From assembly GCF_038562415.1 (NCBI RefSeq), contig NZ_JBCFBA010000015.1, positions 62,001 to 126,000 on the forward strand: a stretch of 64,000 bases of DNA, in the 5' to 3' direction. Every line of letters starts with the position of its first letter. The first letter of the stretch is position 1. The translations under genes and the position numbers were made by a program. The notes below the pieces were generated by a model. It saw only the letters and a list, made by a program, of their open reading frames with translations, was not told where the DNA came from and ran no database searches. Below, in pieces: positions 26,527-38,739 of the stretch. Source of the stretch: Solidesulfovibrio sp. (GTDB lineage Bacteria; Desulfobacterota; Desulfovibrionia; Desulfovibrionales; Desulfovibrionaceae).

Positions 26527-27678
26527 TCAGGCGCCGGCCAGGGCGGCCAGGGCCACGGCCGTGCCCCGCGCCCCGTCCAGATCGACCGCCGCCCGGGGCG
26601 GCTTGGGGGCGTCCAGGGCGGCCAGCAGCCGGCCGGCCAAACGGTCCGGGGCAAGCTCGGGCGGGTCGAGGAGCCCGAGCAGGCCGTGATCGGCCAGGCG
26701 CGCCGCCCGCAGCCGCTGCTCCCGGTTCTGGTCGAAGGGCGCAACCAGCCCCCGCGCCCCGGCGGCGAGCAACCCCATGACCGTGTTGTAGCCGGCCAGG
26801 CTCACCGACAGGTCGCAGGCGGCCAGGATGTCGGCGAAGTCCGGGGCGAAGCGGCTCACCCGGGCGTCGGGCAGGCCGGCGGCCGCCGCCGTGAGGGCCG
26901 CATAGGCCGCGTCCGGGCAGTACGGGCCGGAAAACACCCGCACCGCCGCTTCCCGCAGCCGGGGATGGGCCCGGCAGGCGTCAAGTGTCGCCGCCAGCAA
27001 TTGCGAGCCCACCTTGCCGCCGCCGGCGCTGGCCACGACCAGTTCCCGGCCCGGCCCGACGCCAAGCTCCCGGCGCACCGCCGCCGCTTCGCGCGTTTGC
27101 CCCGGCGCCACGGCCACGTAGCCGGTGTAGCGCACGGGCACGGGAATCTCCCCGGCCCGGGCGAAGGTTTCCCCAAACGGGAAAAGCGCCGGGTCGGCAT
27201 GGACGCAGACAGCGTCGAAAAAGCGCCGAAGCCGGTCGAGCACCCGGGCCTCGTAGGCGGCCTGGTCCTTTTTTTCGACCAGAATGTCGCGCACGCCGCT
27301 CACCACCCGGCACCCCCGCGCCCGCACCGCCTCGATGGCCGGCACGAGCTCGCATTCGAAGGCTTTCCTGCCGAAGGGATAGAGCTCCACGAAAAAAACC
27401 TCCGGGCGAAAGGCGGCCAGGGCGTCCAGCAGCCGTTGCCGCCGGTCGGCCTTGACCGCCTCCAGGGCCGGCCCGGAAAGGGAAAACCTGGTAAAATCCG
27501 CGTCCATGGCCAACTGCGGCAGGCGGACCACGGCCACGCCGCCGGGCGTCCCCGCGGGCGCGGGCGGGCCGCCGAGCACCAGCAGGCGTTCGTGGCCGGC
27601 CAGGGCCTCGACGATGGCCAGGGTGCGGAACAGATGGCCCATGCCCAGCACGTGCTGGCAATAGACGGCGATCCTCAC
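26527..27678 (-). CDS. GT-B fold glycosyltransferase (MurG-like C-terminus)
   Basis: 383 residues. The N-terminal Rossmann half begins with IAVYCQHVLGMGHLFRTLAI, the glycine-rich acceptor-loop pattern of MurG/GT28 enzymes. The C-terminal half has RELVVASAGGGKVGSQLL and the donor-site segment DLSVSLAGYNTVMGLLAAG followed by PFDQNREQRLRA. The GTG start at 27678 overlaps the histidine phosphatase stop (GTGA). It probably transfers a sugar in envelope or capsule glycan synthesis; donor and acceptor are unknown. Confidence 0.8.
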   Translation of the reverse strand: MRIAVYCQHVLGMGHLFRTLAIVEALAGHERLLVLGGPPAPAGTPGGVAVVRLPQLAMDADFTRFSLSGPALEAVKADRRQRLLDALAAFRPEVFFVELYPFGRKAFECELVPAIEAVRARGCRVVSGVRDILVEKKDQAAYEARVLDRLRRFFDAVCVHADPALFPFGETFARAGEIPVPVRYTGYVAVAPGQTREAAAVRRELGVGPGRELVVASAGGGKVGSQLLAATLDACRAHPRLREAAVRVFSGPYCPDAAYAALTAAAAGLPDARVSRFAPDFADILAACDLSVSLAGYNTVMGLLAAGARGLVAPFDQNREQRLRAARLADHGLLGLLDPPELAPDRLAGRLLAALDAPKPPRAAVDLDGARGTAVALAALAGA

Positions 27679-28289
27679 GCGGCGTCCGGGGGCGCGGGCA
27701 GGGCCACGTCCAGGCCGTCCACGGCGAGCGCCCCGTCCTGGCAGACGAGACGCTGGGGCAGGTTGGGGTCGAAGGCCGGGGCTTCGTCGGGCAGGTAGGC
27801 CCGGCCGAGCAAATGGTAGCACACGGCCTTGATCACGCCCTGGTGGGTCACGACCAGCACGGTCTTGCCGGCGCCCGCCCGGGCGGCGTCGGTCAGCGCG
27901 TGGACGGCCCGCAGGCGCACCTCGGTGCGCGATTCGCCCTCGGGCGGGGTGAAACCCCAACCGGCGGCCTCGGCGGCCCGGCGGTCGGCCTCGGGCACGT
28001 CGCGCCAGTACCTGCCGGTCCACAGCCCGAAATGCTGCTCGCGCAACCGCTTGTCCAGGGTCACCGGCAGGCGCAGGCGCAGGTTCAAGATGCCGACCGT
28101 GGCCCGGCAGCGGCCCAGGTCGCTGGCGACGATGCGGGAAAAGCCGAGCCCGGCCAGACGCCGGGCCAGGTCGGCGGCCGCCGCCTGGCCGGCCGGCGAC
28201 AGCTCGCTGTCCCATTGCCCCTGGATGCGCTTTTGCTCGTTCCAGACCGTGGCGGCGTGCCGCGAAAGATAAAACACCGTGCGTGCCAT
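27675..28289 (-). CDS. Histidine phosphatase family protein (phosphoglycerate mutase-like)
   Basis: 204 residues. Catalytic His in YLSRHAATVWNEQKRIQGQ (the RHxxT version of the RHG motif), then the partner segment ERLREQHFGLWTGR-like (RLREQHFGLWTGR) and the second His in VLVVTHQGVIKAV. The family includes mutases, CobC-type and sugar-phosphate phosphatases. Coupling by a 4-nt overlap to the glycosyltransferase suggests it removes phosphate from a sugar intermediate (inference). Start ATG 28289 with GAGGGG upstream. Confidence 0.85.
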   Translation of the reverse strand: MARTVFYLSRHAATVWNEQKRIQGQWDSELSPAGQAAAADLARRLAGLGFSRIVASDLGRCRATVGILNLRLRLPVTLDKRLREQHFGLWTGRYWRDVPEADRRAAEAAGWGFTPPEGESRTEVRLRAVHALTDAARAGAGKTVLVVTHQGVIKAVCYHLLGRAYLPDEAPAFDPNLPQRLVCQDGALAVDGLDVALPAPPDAA

Positions 28290-28327
28290 CGCATCCCCTC
28301 GCCCGCGGCCGACCGCAAGCCCGCCGC

Positions 28328-32308
<3,981 letters not shown>

Positions 32309-32436
32309 GGTTGTGCTCCAGGCTTTCCCGGCAGGCCACGCCACCCGTTCAGGAAGACCTCGACGTGCAAGCTGACAAAAACGAAATGTATTTTTCTATC
32401 TTACCCAAAAAGCATCCGGTTCGGCCAGAAGCAATT

Positions 32437-33552
32437 TCAGGCCCGGCCGGCCAGCCGGCGCAGAATGGCCGCCACCGTTCCATAATTGATGGAACGGTCG
32501 TGCTCGGCCCGGACGTAGGCGCCGGCCGCCTCGCCCATGCCGCGCCGCCGGGCCTTGTCCACGAGCAGGGCGCGCAGGGCCTCGCGGTAGGCCCCGGCCT
32601 CGCCGGGCGGGGTCAGCAGTCCGGTGATCCCGTCCTCCACCACCTCGGGCACGCCGCCGTCGGCCAGGGCGACCACGGGCAACCCGGCCGCCTGGGCCTC
32701 CAGGTAGACCATGCCCAGCGACTCCCGGATGCCCGGAAAGGCGAACAGGTCCCCGGCGCCGTAGACCGCGCCGAGCTCCTCGCGCGCCACGAGCCCCAAA
32801 AATCGGTGCCGGCCCGGCAACTCCCGCTCGGCCAGGGCGGCCAGCGGCCCGCGCATCTCGCCGTCCCCGGCCACGACCAGGAAAAACGGCACCCCCTCCC
32901 GGGCCAGCTCCCCCAGGCGCGTGAACAGATAGGCCAGGCTTTTCGATTTGACGTCGTCGCGAAACATGGCCGCCGTGACCACGACCGGCACCTCGCCCAC
33001 GGCCCAGGCCCGGCGCAGTTCCCGGCGGGCGGCCGCGTCGAAGGCAAAAAGGGCCGGATCGATGCCCGGGCGCACGGCGACGATCCGATCGCCCGGCAAC
33101 AGCCGCCGCAAATTGACCGCGTCCAGGCGGCGGTTGGTGAACACCACCCGGGCGGCCAGCAAGGCCCGGCGGTTGAGCTCGAAGCCCAGGCGCGTGGCCA
33201 ACCGGCGGCGCGGCTTGGTGGAATAGATGCCCTGGAAGATCACGTAGGGAATGCCGAGGGTCCGGGCGACATACGGGCCGACCACATCCGGGGACTTGTA
33301 GTAGGCGTGGTAGGTGACAAAGGCCGCCACCCCCTCCCGCCGGGCCGTTGCCAAGGCCTCGCGCCGGGCGGCCAGGGCCTTGAACCAGAGTGTCGGCCGG
33401 GCCGAAAACCAGCGGGAACGGAACCGGGTCGGCACCACCGCCTCGATGCCCTGTTCGGCCAGGGCGGCGGCCAGCTCCCGGCCGATGGTCCGGTCGCCCG
33501 AGGGCGCGGGGTGGTCCAGGGGCTTGAAGGGCGCGTACAGGGCGACCTTCAC
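32437..33552 (-). CDS. Glycosyltransferase family 4
   Basis: 371 residues. GT-B fold: N-terminal KVALYAPFKPLDHPAPSGDR and FVTYHAYYKSPDVVGPYV; C-terminal GT4 signature FPGIRESLGMVYLEAQAAGLPVVALADGGVPEVVEDG with the conserved ExxxxE pair. The GTG start at 33552 forms a GTGA overlap with the next glycosyltransferase. The two probably act in sequence on the same surface glycan. The substrate is not predictable. Confidence 0.87.
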   Translation of the reverse strand: MKVALYAPFKPLDHPAPSGDRTIGRELAAALAEQGIEAVVPTRFRSRWFSARPTLWFKALAARREALATARREGVAAFVTYHAYYKSPDVVGPYVARTLGIPYVIFQGIYSTKPRRRLATRLGFELNRRALLAARVVFTNRRLDAVNLRRLLPGDRIVAVRPGIDPALFAFDAAARRELRRAWAVGEVPVVVTAAMFRDDVKSKSLAYLFTRLGELAREGVPFFLVVAGDGEMRGPLAALAERELPGRHRFLGLVAREELGAVYGAGDLFAFPGIRESLGMVYLEAQAAGLPVVALADGGVPEVVEDGITGLLTPPGEAGAYREALRALLVDKARRRGMGEAAGAYVRAEHDRSINYGTVAAILRRLAGRA

Positions 33553-34835
33553 GGCGCGCCCCGCCGGGCGGCGGCGAAGATCCCGGCCGGGGCGCCGGCA
33601 TGGCGCCGAAAGATGTCGGCCAGGGCCAGGGTATTGGCGGCGTTGTCGAAATCGCGGGCCACGGCCGCTTGCCCCGCCCGCACCAGCCGCTCCCGCAGGG
33701 GCGCGTCCTCGGCCAGGCGCCGGATGGCCGCGGCCAGGGCGGCCGGATCGTCGGGGGGGCAGGTCAGCGCCGTCTCGCCGTCCCTGGCCAGCTCCGGCAG
33801 GGCCGAGACGTTGGTCGCGGCCACGGGCACACCCATGGCCATGGCCTCGACCAGGACGTTGGGCACGCCGTCGCGGTCGCCGTTTGGCAGCACCCGGCAG
33901 CCCAGGGCGAAGACGTGGGCTCGGCGGTACAGGTGCAGGACGGCCTCGTGGGGCAGCGCCCCGTGGAAGGTCACCCGGTCGGCCAGGCCAAGGGCGCGGG
34001 CCTGGGCTTGGAGGGCCGGCCGGTCCTCGCCCTCGCCGACCAGATCGTAGGTACAATCGAAGCCCTGCCGGACCAGCTCCCCCAGGGCGGCCAGCACCGT
34101 GTCCAGGCCCTTCTTGGCCGTAAGCCTGGCCACGGTCAGCACGCGCCAGGGCGGGCCGGCCGGGGCGTCGGCGCGGTCGCCGTCGAAAAGCCGCAGGTCG
34201 ATGCCGTGGTAGACGGGGAAAACGGGCGTGCCGTTTGGCGAGAGCCGCCGCAGGTAGGCGGCGTTGGCTCGCGTGCAGGTGACGACGAAGGCCGCCCGGC
34301 CGATTTTATCGGCCAGCTTGCGCGGGTCCTGGGTCCAGACGTCCTTGGCGTGGCCGGTGAAGCTCACGGGCGCACCGCGCATGAGCCCGGCATACAGCGC
34401 GACCGAGGTCGGCGAATGGGCGAAATGGGCGTGGAGATGGACGGCCTCGCCCGGCCCCAGGGCCCGGCGGCACAGGAACCCGGCCTGGAGCAGGTGCTTG
34501 AGCGTGGCCGAGCGGCGGGTTTTCACCAACTGGCCGAGCAGGCGCCACACGGCCCGGGCGTAGCCGGCCGGGGCGTCGGCCGCCGCCCGGAGGTTCTCGT
34601 AGAGCAGCTCGCCCAGGGCCGGCAGGATGCGGTCCGGCAGGTACACCACGTCGGCCTTGATGCGGTAGACCGAGGCGTGGCGGGCGGCCTCGCGGGGGTC
34701 GCGCATGGACACGATGCGCACCCGCAAGCCCAGGGACTCCAGGAGCTCGATCTCGTTGGAAATAAACGTCTCGGACAGGCGTGGATAGCCCTTGAGGACC
34801 ATGACCAGCACCGGGGTCTTTTGCCGTTGCGTCAT
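33549..34835 (-). CDS. Glycosyltransferase family 4 (colanic acid/exopolysaccharide type)
   Basis: 428 residues. Begins LVMVLKGYPRLSETFISNEI, typical of WcaL/AmsK-like GT4 enzymes of exopolysaccharide pathways. It continues with HLHAHFAHSPTSVALYAGL and SFTGHAKDVW. The C-terminal donor site has VLTVARLTAKKGLD and GDRDGVPNVLVEAMAMGVPV. It is translationally coupled to the second GT4 gene downstream. Start MTQRQKTPVLV at 34835 lacks a strong ribosome-binding site. Upstream AT-rich bases at 34905-34925 may hold the promoter. Confidence 0.87.
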   Translation of the reverse strand: MTQRQKTPVLVMVLKGYPRLSETFISNEIELLESLGLRVRIVSMRDPREAARHASVYRIKADVVYLPDRILPALGELLYENLRAAADAPAGYARAVWRLLGQLVKTRRSATLKHLLQAGFLCRRALGPGEAVHLHAHFAHSPTSVALYAGLMRGAPVSFTGHAKDVWTQDPRKLADKIGRAAFVVTCTRANAAYLRRLSPNGTPVFPVYHGIDLRLFDGDRADAPAGPPWRVLTVARLTAKKGLDTVLAALGELVRQGFDCTYDLVGEGEDRPALQAQARALGLADRVTFHGALPHEAVLHLYRRAHVFALGCRVLPNGDRDGVPNVLVEAMAMGVPVAATNVSALPELARDGETALTCPPDDPAALAAAIRRLAEDAPLRERLVRAGQAAVARDFDNAANTLALADIFRRHAGAPAGIFAAARRGAP

Positions 34836-34932
34836 GCCCGCGCCTGCCTTCCCGCCCCTGTCGCTCCGTGGCCGCCCCCGGTCGCCCGACCAGAGGACAT
34901 CCCGTATTCATTGATTAATTTCAAAACGACCC

Positions 34933-36390
34933 TCATAGGTCCGTCGGACCGCGCCCCCGGTAGCCCAAGACCACACCCAGCAGGCGCCGCACCGGCGGGG
35001 AAAACAATTTTCGCGAAAGCGGCTGTCCGGCCGCCCGTTTCCCGATTTCGGCCAGGGTCGGATAGGGCAGCACCGCCCCGGCCAGGCTGCCCAGGCCGAG
35101 CCTGCCGGCCAGGGCCACGGCAAAGGGCGCGGCCAGTTCCCCGGCCGCCGGGCCGACGATGCCCACGCCCAAAAGCCTGCCGCGCCGGCCGAGCACCAGC
35201 TTGCACAGCCCTTCGGCCGTCCCTTCGGCCCGGGCCCGGTCGTTGCCGGCAAAGGGCTCGACCACCACCTCGCCAAGCTCGCCGGCCCCGCGCGCCTCGG
35301 CCTCGGTCATGCCGACCACGGCCAACTGCGGTTCGGTGTAGAGGCAGCGCGGCAAATGGCGATAGTCGGCCTTGCGCGGCAACCGCAGCACCGCCCCGGC
35401 CACCACCACCCCGCCTTCGTAACCGGCGGCGTGGGTGAAAAGGTGGCTGCCCGTGACGTCGCCGGCCCCGAAAATATGCCCCCGCGACGTCCGCAGCCGG
35501 GCGTCCAGGACAAGGCCTTTTTGTGTATGGTCAACCCCGGCCGCGTCAAGGCCCAGGCCGTCCAGGTTGGCCAGGCGCCCCTGGGCGGCGAGGATGTGCG
35601 TGCCGACGACCGTCTCGCGCCGGCCGTCGCGTTCGAAGACCACTTGCCTGGTCCCGCCCGGGCCGGCGGCGGCCGCGACCAGCCGCGCCCCCAGGCGCAG
35701 ATCCACCCCCTCGGCGGCCAGGCGCCCGGCCACCACCGCGGCCAGGTCCGGGTCCTCGCGAGACAGCAGGCGCGGGCCGCGCTGCACCAGGGTCACCCGC
35801 GCCCCCAGCCGTGCGAAGGCCTGCCCCATCTCCACGGCCACGGCCCCGCCGCCCAGGATGACGAGATGTTCGGGCAGGGCCTCCAGGGAAAATAGCTCGC
35901 GGTTGGTCAGCCAGCCGGTTTCGGCCAGGCCCGGCAGGTCGGGGACGGCCGCCCGGGAGCCCGTGGCGATGACGATGCGGTCGGCGTCGATGCGCCGGCC
36001 GTCGAGCGCGATCTCGTGGTCGCCCACGAACCGGGCTTCGCCGAAACGCACGTCCGCGCCCAGGCGCCGGAAGCGCTCGGGGGAGTCGTGTTCCTGGATA
36101 CCGGCCACAACCGCCTCGATGCGGCGGCGCACGGCGGCAAAATCCACCGGCGGCGCGGCTACGGCCGGCAGGCCGAAGTCCCCGGCCCGGGCCAGCAGAT
36201 GCCGGGCATGGGCCGTGGCCAGCAGCGCCTTGCTCGGCACGCAGCCGTAATGCAGGCAGTCGCCGCCCAGGCGCCCCTCGCGCTCGACCAAAAGTGTCCT
36301 GGCGCCCAGTTGGGCCGCCCCGGAGGCAACCGTCAGCCCGGCCGCCCCGCCGCCCAGAACCAACACGTCGTACGCATGCCGTTTGGCCAT
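34933..36390 (-). CDS. Flavin disulfide reductase, mercuric reductase/lipoamide dehydrogenase-like
   Basis: 485 residues. FAD-binding LVLGGGAAGLTVASGAAQLG, redox disulfide Cys45/Cys50 in GGDCLHYGCVPSK, NAD(P)-binding LVILGGGAVAVEMGQAFARL and FAD loop IFGAGDVTGSHLFTHAAGYE. The C-terminal dimerisation domain has AVLPYPTLAEIGKR in place of the HPTxxE catalytic loop of glutathione or lipoamide enzymes, and the C-terminal Cys pair of MerA is absent. This points to the MerA-like subgroup of unknown substrate. ATG 36390 follows GGAGGCGGGT. It is divergent from a second enzyme of the same superfamily. Confidence 0.87.
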   Translation of the reverse strand: MAKRHAYDVLVLGGGAAGLTVASGAAQLGARTLLVEREGRLGGDCLHYGCVPSKALLATAHARHLLARAGDFGLPAVAAPPVDFAAVRRRIEAVVAGIQEHDSPERFRRLGADVRFGEARFVGDHEIALDGRRIDADRIVIATGSRAAVPDLPGLAETGWLTNRELFSLEALPEHLVILGGGAVAVEMGQAFARLGARVTLVQRGPRLLSREDPDLAAVVAGRLAAEGVDLRLGARLVAAAAGPGGTRQVVFERDGRRETVVGTHILAAQGRLANLDGLGLDAAGVDHTQKGLVLDARLRTSRGHIFGAGDVTGSHLFTHAAGYEGGVVVAGAVLRLPRKADYRHLPRCLYTEPQLAVVGMTEAEARGAGELGEVVVEPFAGNDRARAEGTAEGLCKLVLGRRGRLLGVGIVGPAAGELAAPFAVALAGRLGLGSLAGAVLPYPTLAEIGKRAAGQPLSRKLFSPPVRRLLGVVLGYRGRGPTDL

Positions 36391-36503
36391 ACCCGCCTCC
36401 GATTTCCCCGCTTTGCGCCCCTGTCCACGACACCGCAACCATGCTATGCCAGAAGCGTGGGAAAAAGCCAAAGTCCGGGCCTGGCCCCGGCAAGGGATAG
36501 GGC

Positions 36504-37838
36504 ATGAAGCAGGCATACGATCTGGTGGTGCTGGGCGGCGGCCCGGCCTGCGGCCCGGCGGCGAGGCTTTGCCGCGAGGCCGGCTGGTCCGTGGCCGTGG
36601 TCGAGGCGGGGCTTCTGGGTGGGGTCTGCCCGCATACGGGCTGCAACCCCAAAAAGGTGCTCATGGCCGCTCCCGAGGCCATGGCCGCCGCCGCCCATCT
36701 GGCCGGCAAGGGGCTCACGGGCGGCCCGAGCGTCGATTGGCCGGCGCTGATGGCCTTCAAGCGCACCTTCACCGCGCCCATCGAGGCGCGCATCGAGGCC
36801 TATTACAAGGAACTCGGCGTCGCCGTCCTGCGCGGCCGGGGCGTGTTCACCGGCCCGACCACGGTGCGGGTGGGCGAGGAGGAGATCGCGGCCCAAAAAA
36901 TCCTCATCGCCGTGGGCGCCGCCCCGCAAACCTTCACCTTCCCCGGGGCCGAACACCTGGCCACCAGCGACGATTTCCTGGACCTGGACCGCCTGCCCGG
37001 ACGAATCGCCTTCCTCGGCGGCGGGTTCATCGCCTTCGAGCTGGCCCACATCGCGGCCGTGTGCGGCGCCCGGGCGACGATCCTCAGCCATGGCGACAAG
37101 GCCCTGCGCCGCTTCGACCAGGACGCGGTCTCGCGGCTGGTCACGGCCACCCGCGCCCTGGGCATCGACGTGCGCCTCGAGGCCCCGGTCGGCCGCATCC
37201 GCCGGGAAGCCGGCGGCCTCGTCGTCGAGACCCCCCAGGGCGAAGTGGCGGCCGACCTGGTGGTCAACGCCGCCGGCCGGCCGCCGCACCTGGCCGGGCT
37301 GGGCCTGGAGGCGGCGGGCATCGAGGCCAACGCGCGCGGCATCGTGGTCAACGAATTCCTGCAATGCCCGGGCAACCCCGACGTCTACGCCGCCGGCGAC
37401 TGCCTGGACGCGCCGTATGCGTTGACCCCCACGGCGGACCTGGAAAGCCGGGTGGCCGGCGAGAACATGGTTGCCGGCAACACGACGGCCATCGACCGCA
37501 CCGGCACGCCGAGCGTCCTGTTCACCCTGCCCCCCCTGGCGTTCGTCGGGCTCACCGAGGACGCATGCCGCAAGCGGGGCGTCGCCTATCACAAAAAGGA
37601 AACCGACCTGGCCGATTCCTTTCCCTGGAAACGCCTGGGCGAGGACACCGGCTACGCCAAGACGCTGGTCTCTCCCGAGGACGACCGCATCCTCGGCGCC
37701 CACATCCTGGGCCACGCCGGCGAGGAGGTCATCAACGTCGTGGCCCTGGCCATGCGCCAGCACATCCCGGCCGAGGCCCTGCGCCAGGGCATCTGGGCCT
37801 ATCCCACGGCCGGCTACTACCTGCGCTACCTGTTCTAG
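36504..37838 (+). CDS. Flavin disulfide reductase, glutathione reductase-like
   Basis: 444 residues. FAD motif LVVLGGGPACGPAARLCREA, redox pair Cys42/Cys47 in GGVCPHTGCNPKK, NAD(P) site IAFLGGGFIAFELAHIA and VYAAGDCLDAPYALTPTADLE. The C-terminus ends GIWAYPTAGYYLRYLF. The usual HPTxxEE loop with catalytic His is missing, so it is unlikely to reduce glutathione in the classical way. An extra Cys16 sits in the dinucleotide loop. It is separated by 113 bp from the divergent MerA-like gene, so the two may share control. Substrate unknown. Confidence 0.87.
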   Translation: MKQAYDLVVLGGGPACGPAARLCREAGWSVAVVEAGLLGGVCPHTGCNPKKVLMAAPEAMAAAAHLAGKGLTGGPSVDWPALMAFKRTFTAPIEARIEAYYKELGVAVLRGRGVFTGPTTVRVGEEEIAAQKILIAVGAAPQTFTFPGAEHLATSDDFLDLDRLPGRIAFLGGGFIAFELAHIAAVCGARATILSHGDKALRRFDQDAVSRLVTATRALGIDVRLEAPVGRIRREAGGLVVETPQGEVAADLVVNAAGRPPHLAGLGLEAAGIEANARGIVVNEFLQCPGNPDVYAAGDCLDAPYALTPTADLESRVAGENMVAGNTTAIDRTGTPSVLFTLPPLAFVGLTEDACRKRGVAYHKKETDLADSFPWKRLGEDTGYAKTLVSPEDDRILGAHILGHAGEEVINVVALAMRQHIPAEALRQGIWAYPTAGYYLRYLF

Positions 37839-37841
37839 GCG

Positions 37842-37886
37842 GCAGCGGCGGGGCGGCGGACTTGAAGCGCCGCCCCGTTGCCGCTA
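37842..37886 (+). terminator. GC-rich hairpin after the flavoprotein gene
   Basis: CGGGGCGGCG (37850-37859) pairs with CGCCGCCCCG (37869-37878), extended by flanking GCGGCA/TGCCGC. There is no U-tract, so it could be a weak or factor-assisted terminator, or a 3' stabilising stem. Confidence 0.4.
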
Positions 37887-37946
37887 CAAGCCCGGCCGGG
37901 GACGGCAGGCACGACGGTCCCACACGGTTCCAAACGGCGGCCAACC

Positions 37947-38720
37947 ATGCTCGACGCTTTGACCATCGTCCTTTTCCGGCCGAAATTTTCCGAAAACGTC
38001 GGCGCCGCCGCCCGGGCCTGCGCCAACATGGGCGTGTCGCGCCTGGTGCTCGTCGATCCCCCGGCCTTCGACATCGACCGGGCCCGGCCCATGGCCACGA
38101 GCAAGGGCGGGCTGCTGCTCGACCGGCTGGCCGTCGTGCCGACGTTGGCCCGGGCCGTGGCCGAGGCCCGGCTGGTGCTCGGCACCACGGCCCGCCTGGG
38201 CGGCTGGCGCTCGGCCATCCTGAGCCCCGAGCAGGCGGCGGCCGCCGCCCGGGACAGCCTGGCCGGCGGCGACGGCGTGGCCGTGGTCTTCGGCCCGGAG
38301 GACGCCGGGCTCACCAACCGGGAAACGCAACTGTGCGCCCACCTGGTCAACATCCCCACGGCCGGCGAGGCCACCTCGCTCAATCTGGCCCAGGCCGTGC
38401 TCATCGTCTGCTACGAGATCTTCAAGGCGACTCAGGGGCTCGCTGCCGCCCCGGCCGGGCCCACGCCCTCGCGGGCCGTCAGCCATGCCGAAGGCGAGGC
38501 CCTTTTTTCCGCCCTGCGCCGGATGCTGCTCACCATCGACTGCATCAAGCCCGACAATCCGGACTACTGGATGCTGCCCGTGCGGCGGTTCATCGAGCGG
38601 GTGGGGCTCAAGCGCAAGGAGTACAACCTCCTCATGGGCATCTGCCGCCAGATCGACTGGGCCGTGGCCACGGGCGGGAAAAAGCCGGCTGCGGGCGACC
38701 CCATGGACAGCCGGCCGTGA
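37947..38720 (+). CDS. trmJ: tRNA (cytidine/uridine-2'-O-)-methyltransferase TrmJ-like
   Basis: 257 residues. SPOUT-class enzyme that 2'-O-methylates the tRNA wobble-side anticodon-loop position 32. It starts MLDALTIVLFRPKFSENVGA, as in the family, with the knot motifs NVGAAARACANMG, VFGPEDAGLTNRE and IPTAGEATSLNLAQAV, and a C-terminal helical extension with RRFIERVGLKRKE. The frame stays open further upstream, but this start matches the family and no better site is seen. It is close to the following MscS gene and probably in one transcript. Confidence 0.88.
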   Translation: MLDALTIVLFRPKFSENVGAAARACANMGVSRLVLVDPPAFDIDRARPMATSKGGLLLDRLAVVPTLARAVAEARLVLGTTARLGGWRSAILSPEQAAAAARDSLAGGDGVAVVFGPEDAGLTNRETQLCAHLVNIPTAGEATSLNLAQAVLIVCYEIFKATQGLAAAPAGPTPSRAVSHAEGEALFSALRRMLLTIDCIKPDNPDYWMLPVRRFIERVGLKRKEYNLLMGICRQIDWAVATGGKKPAAGDPMDSRP

Positions 38721-38739
38721 TGCCCGTATCGGACGTGTC

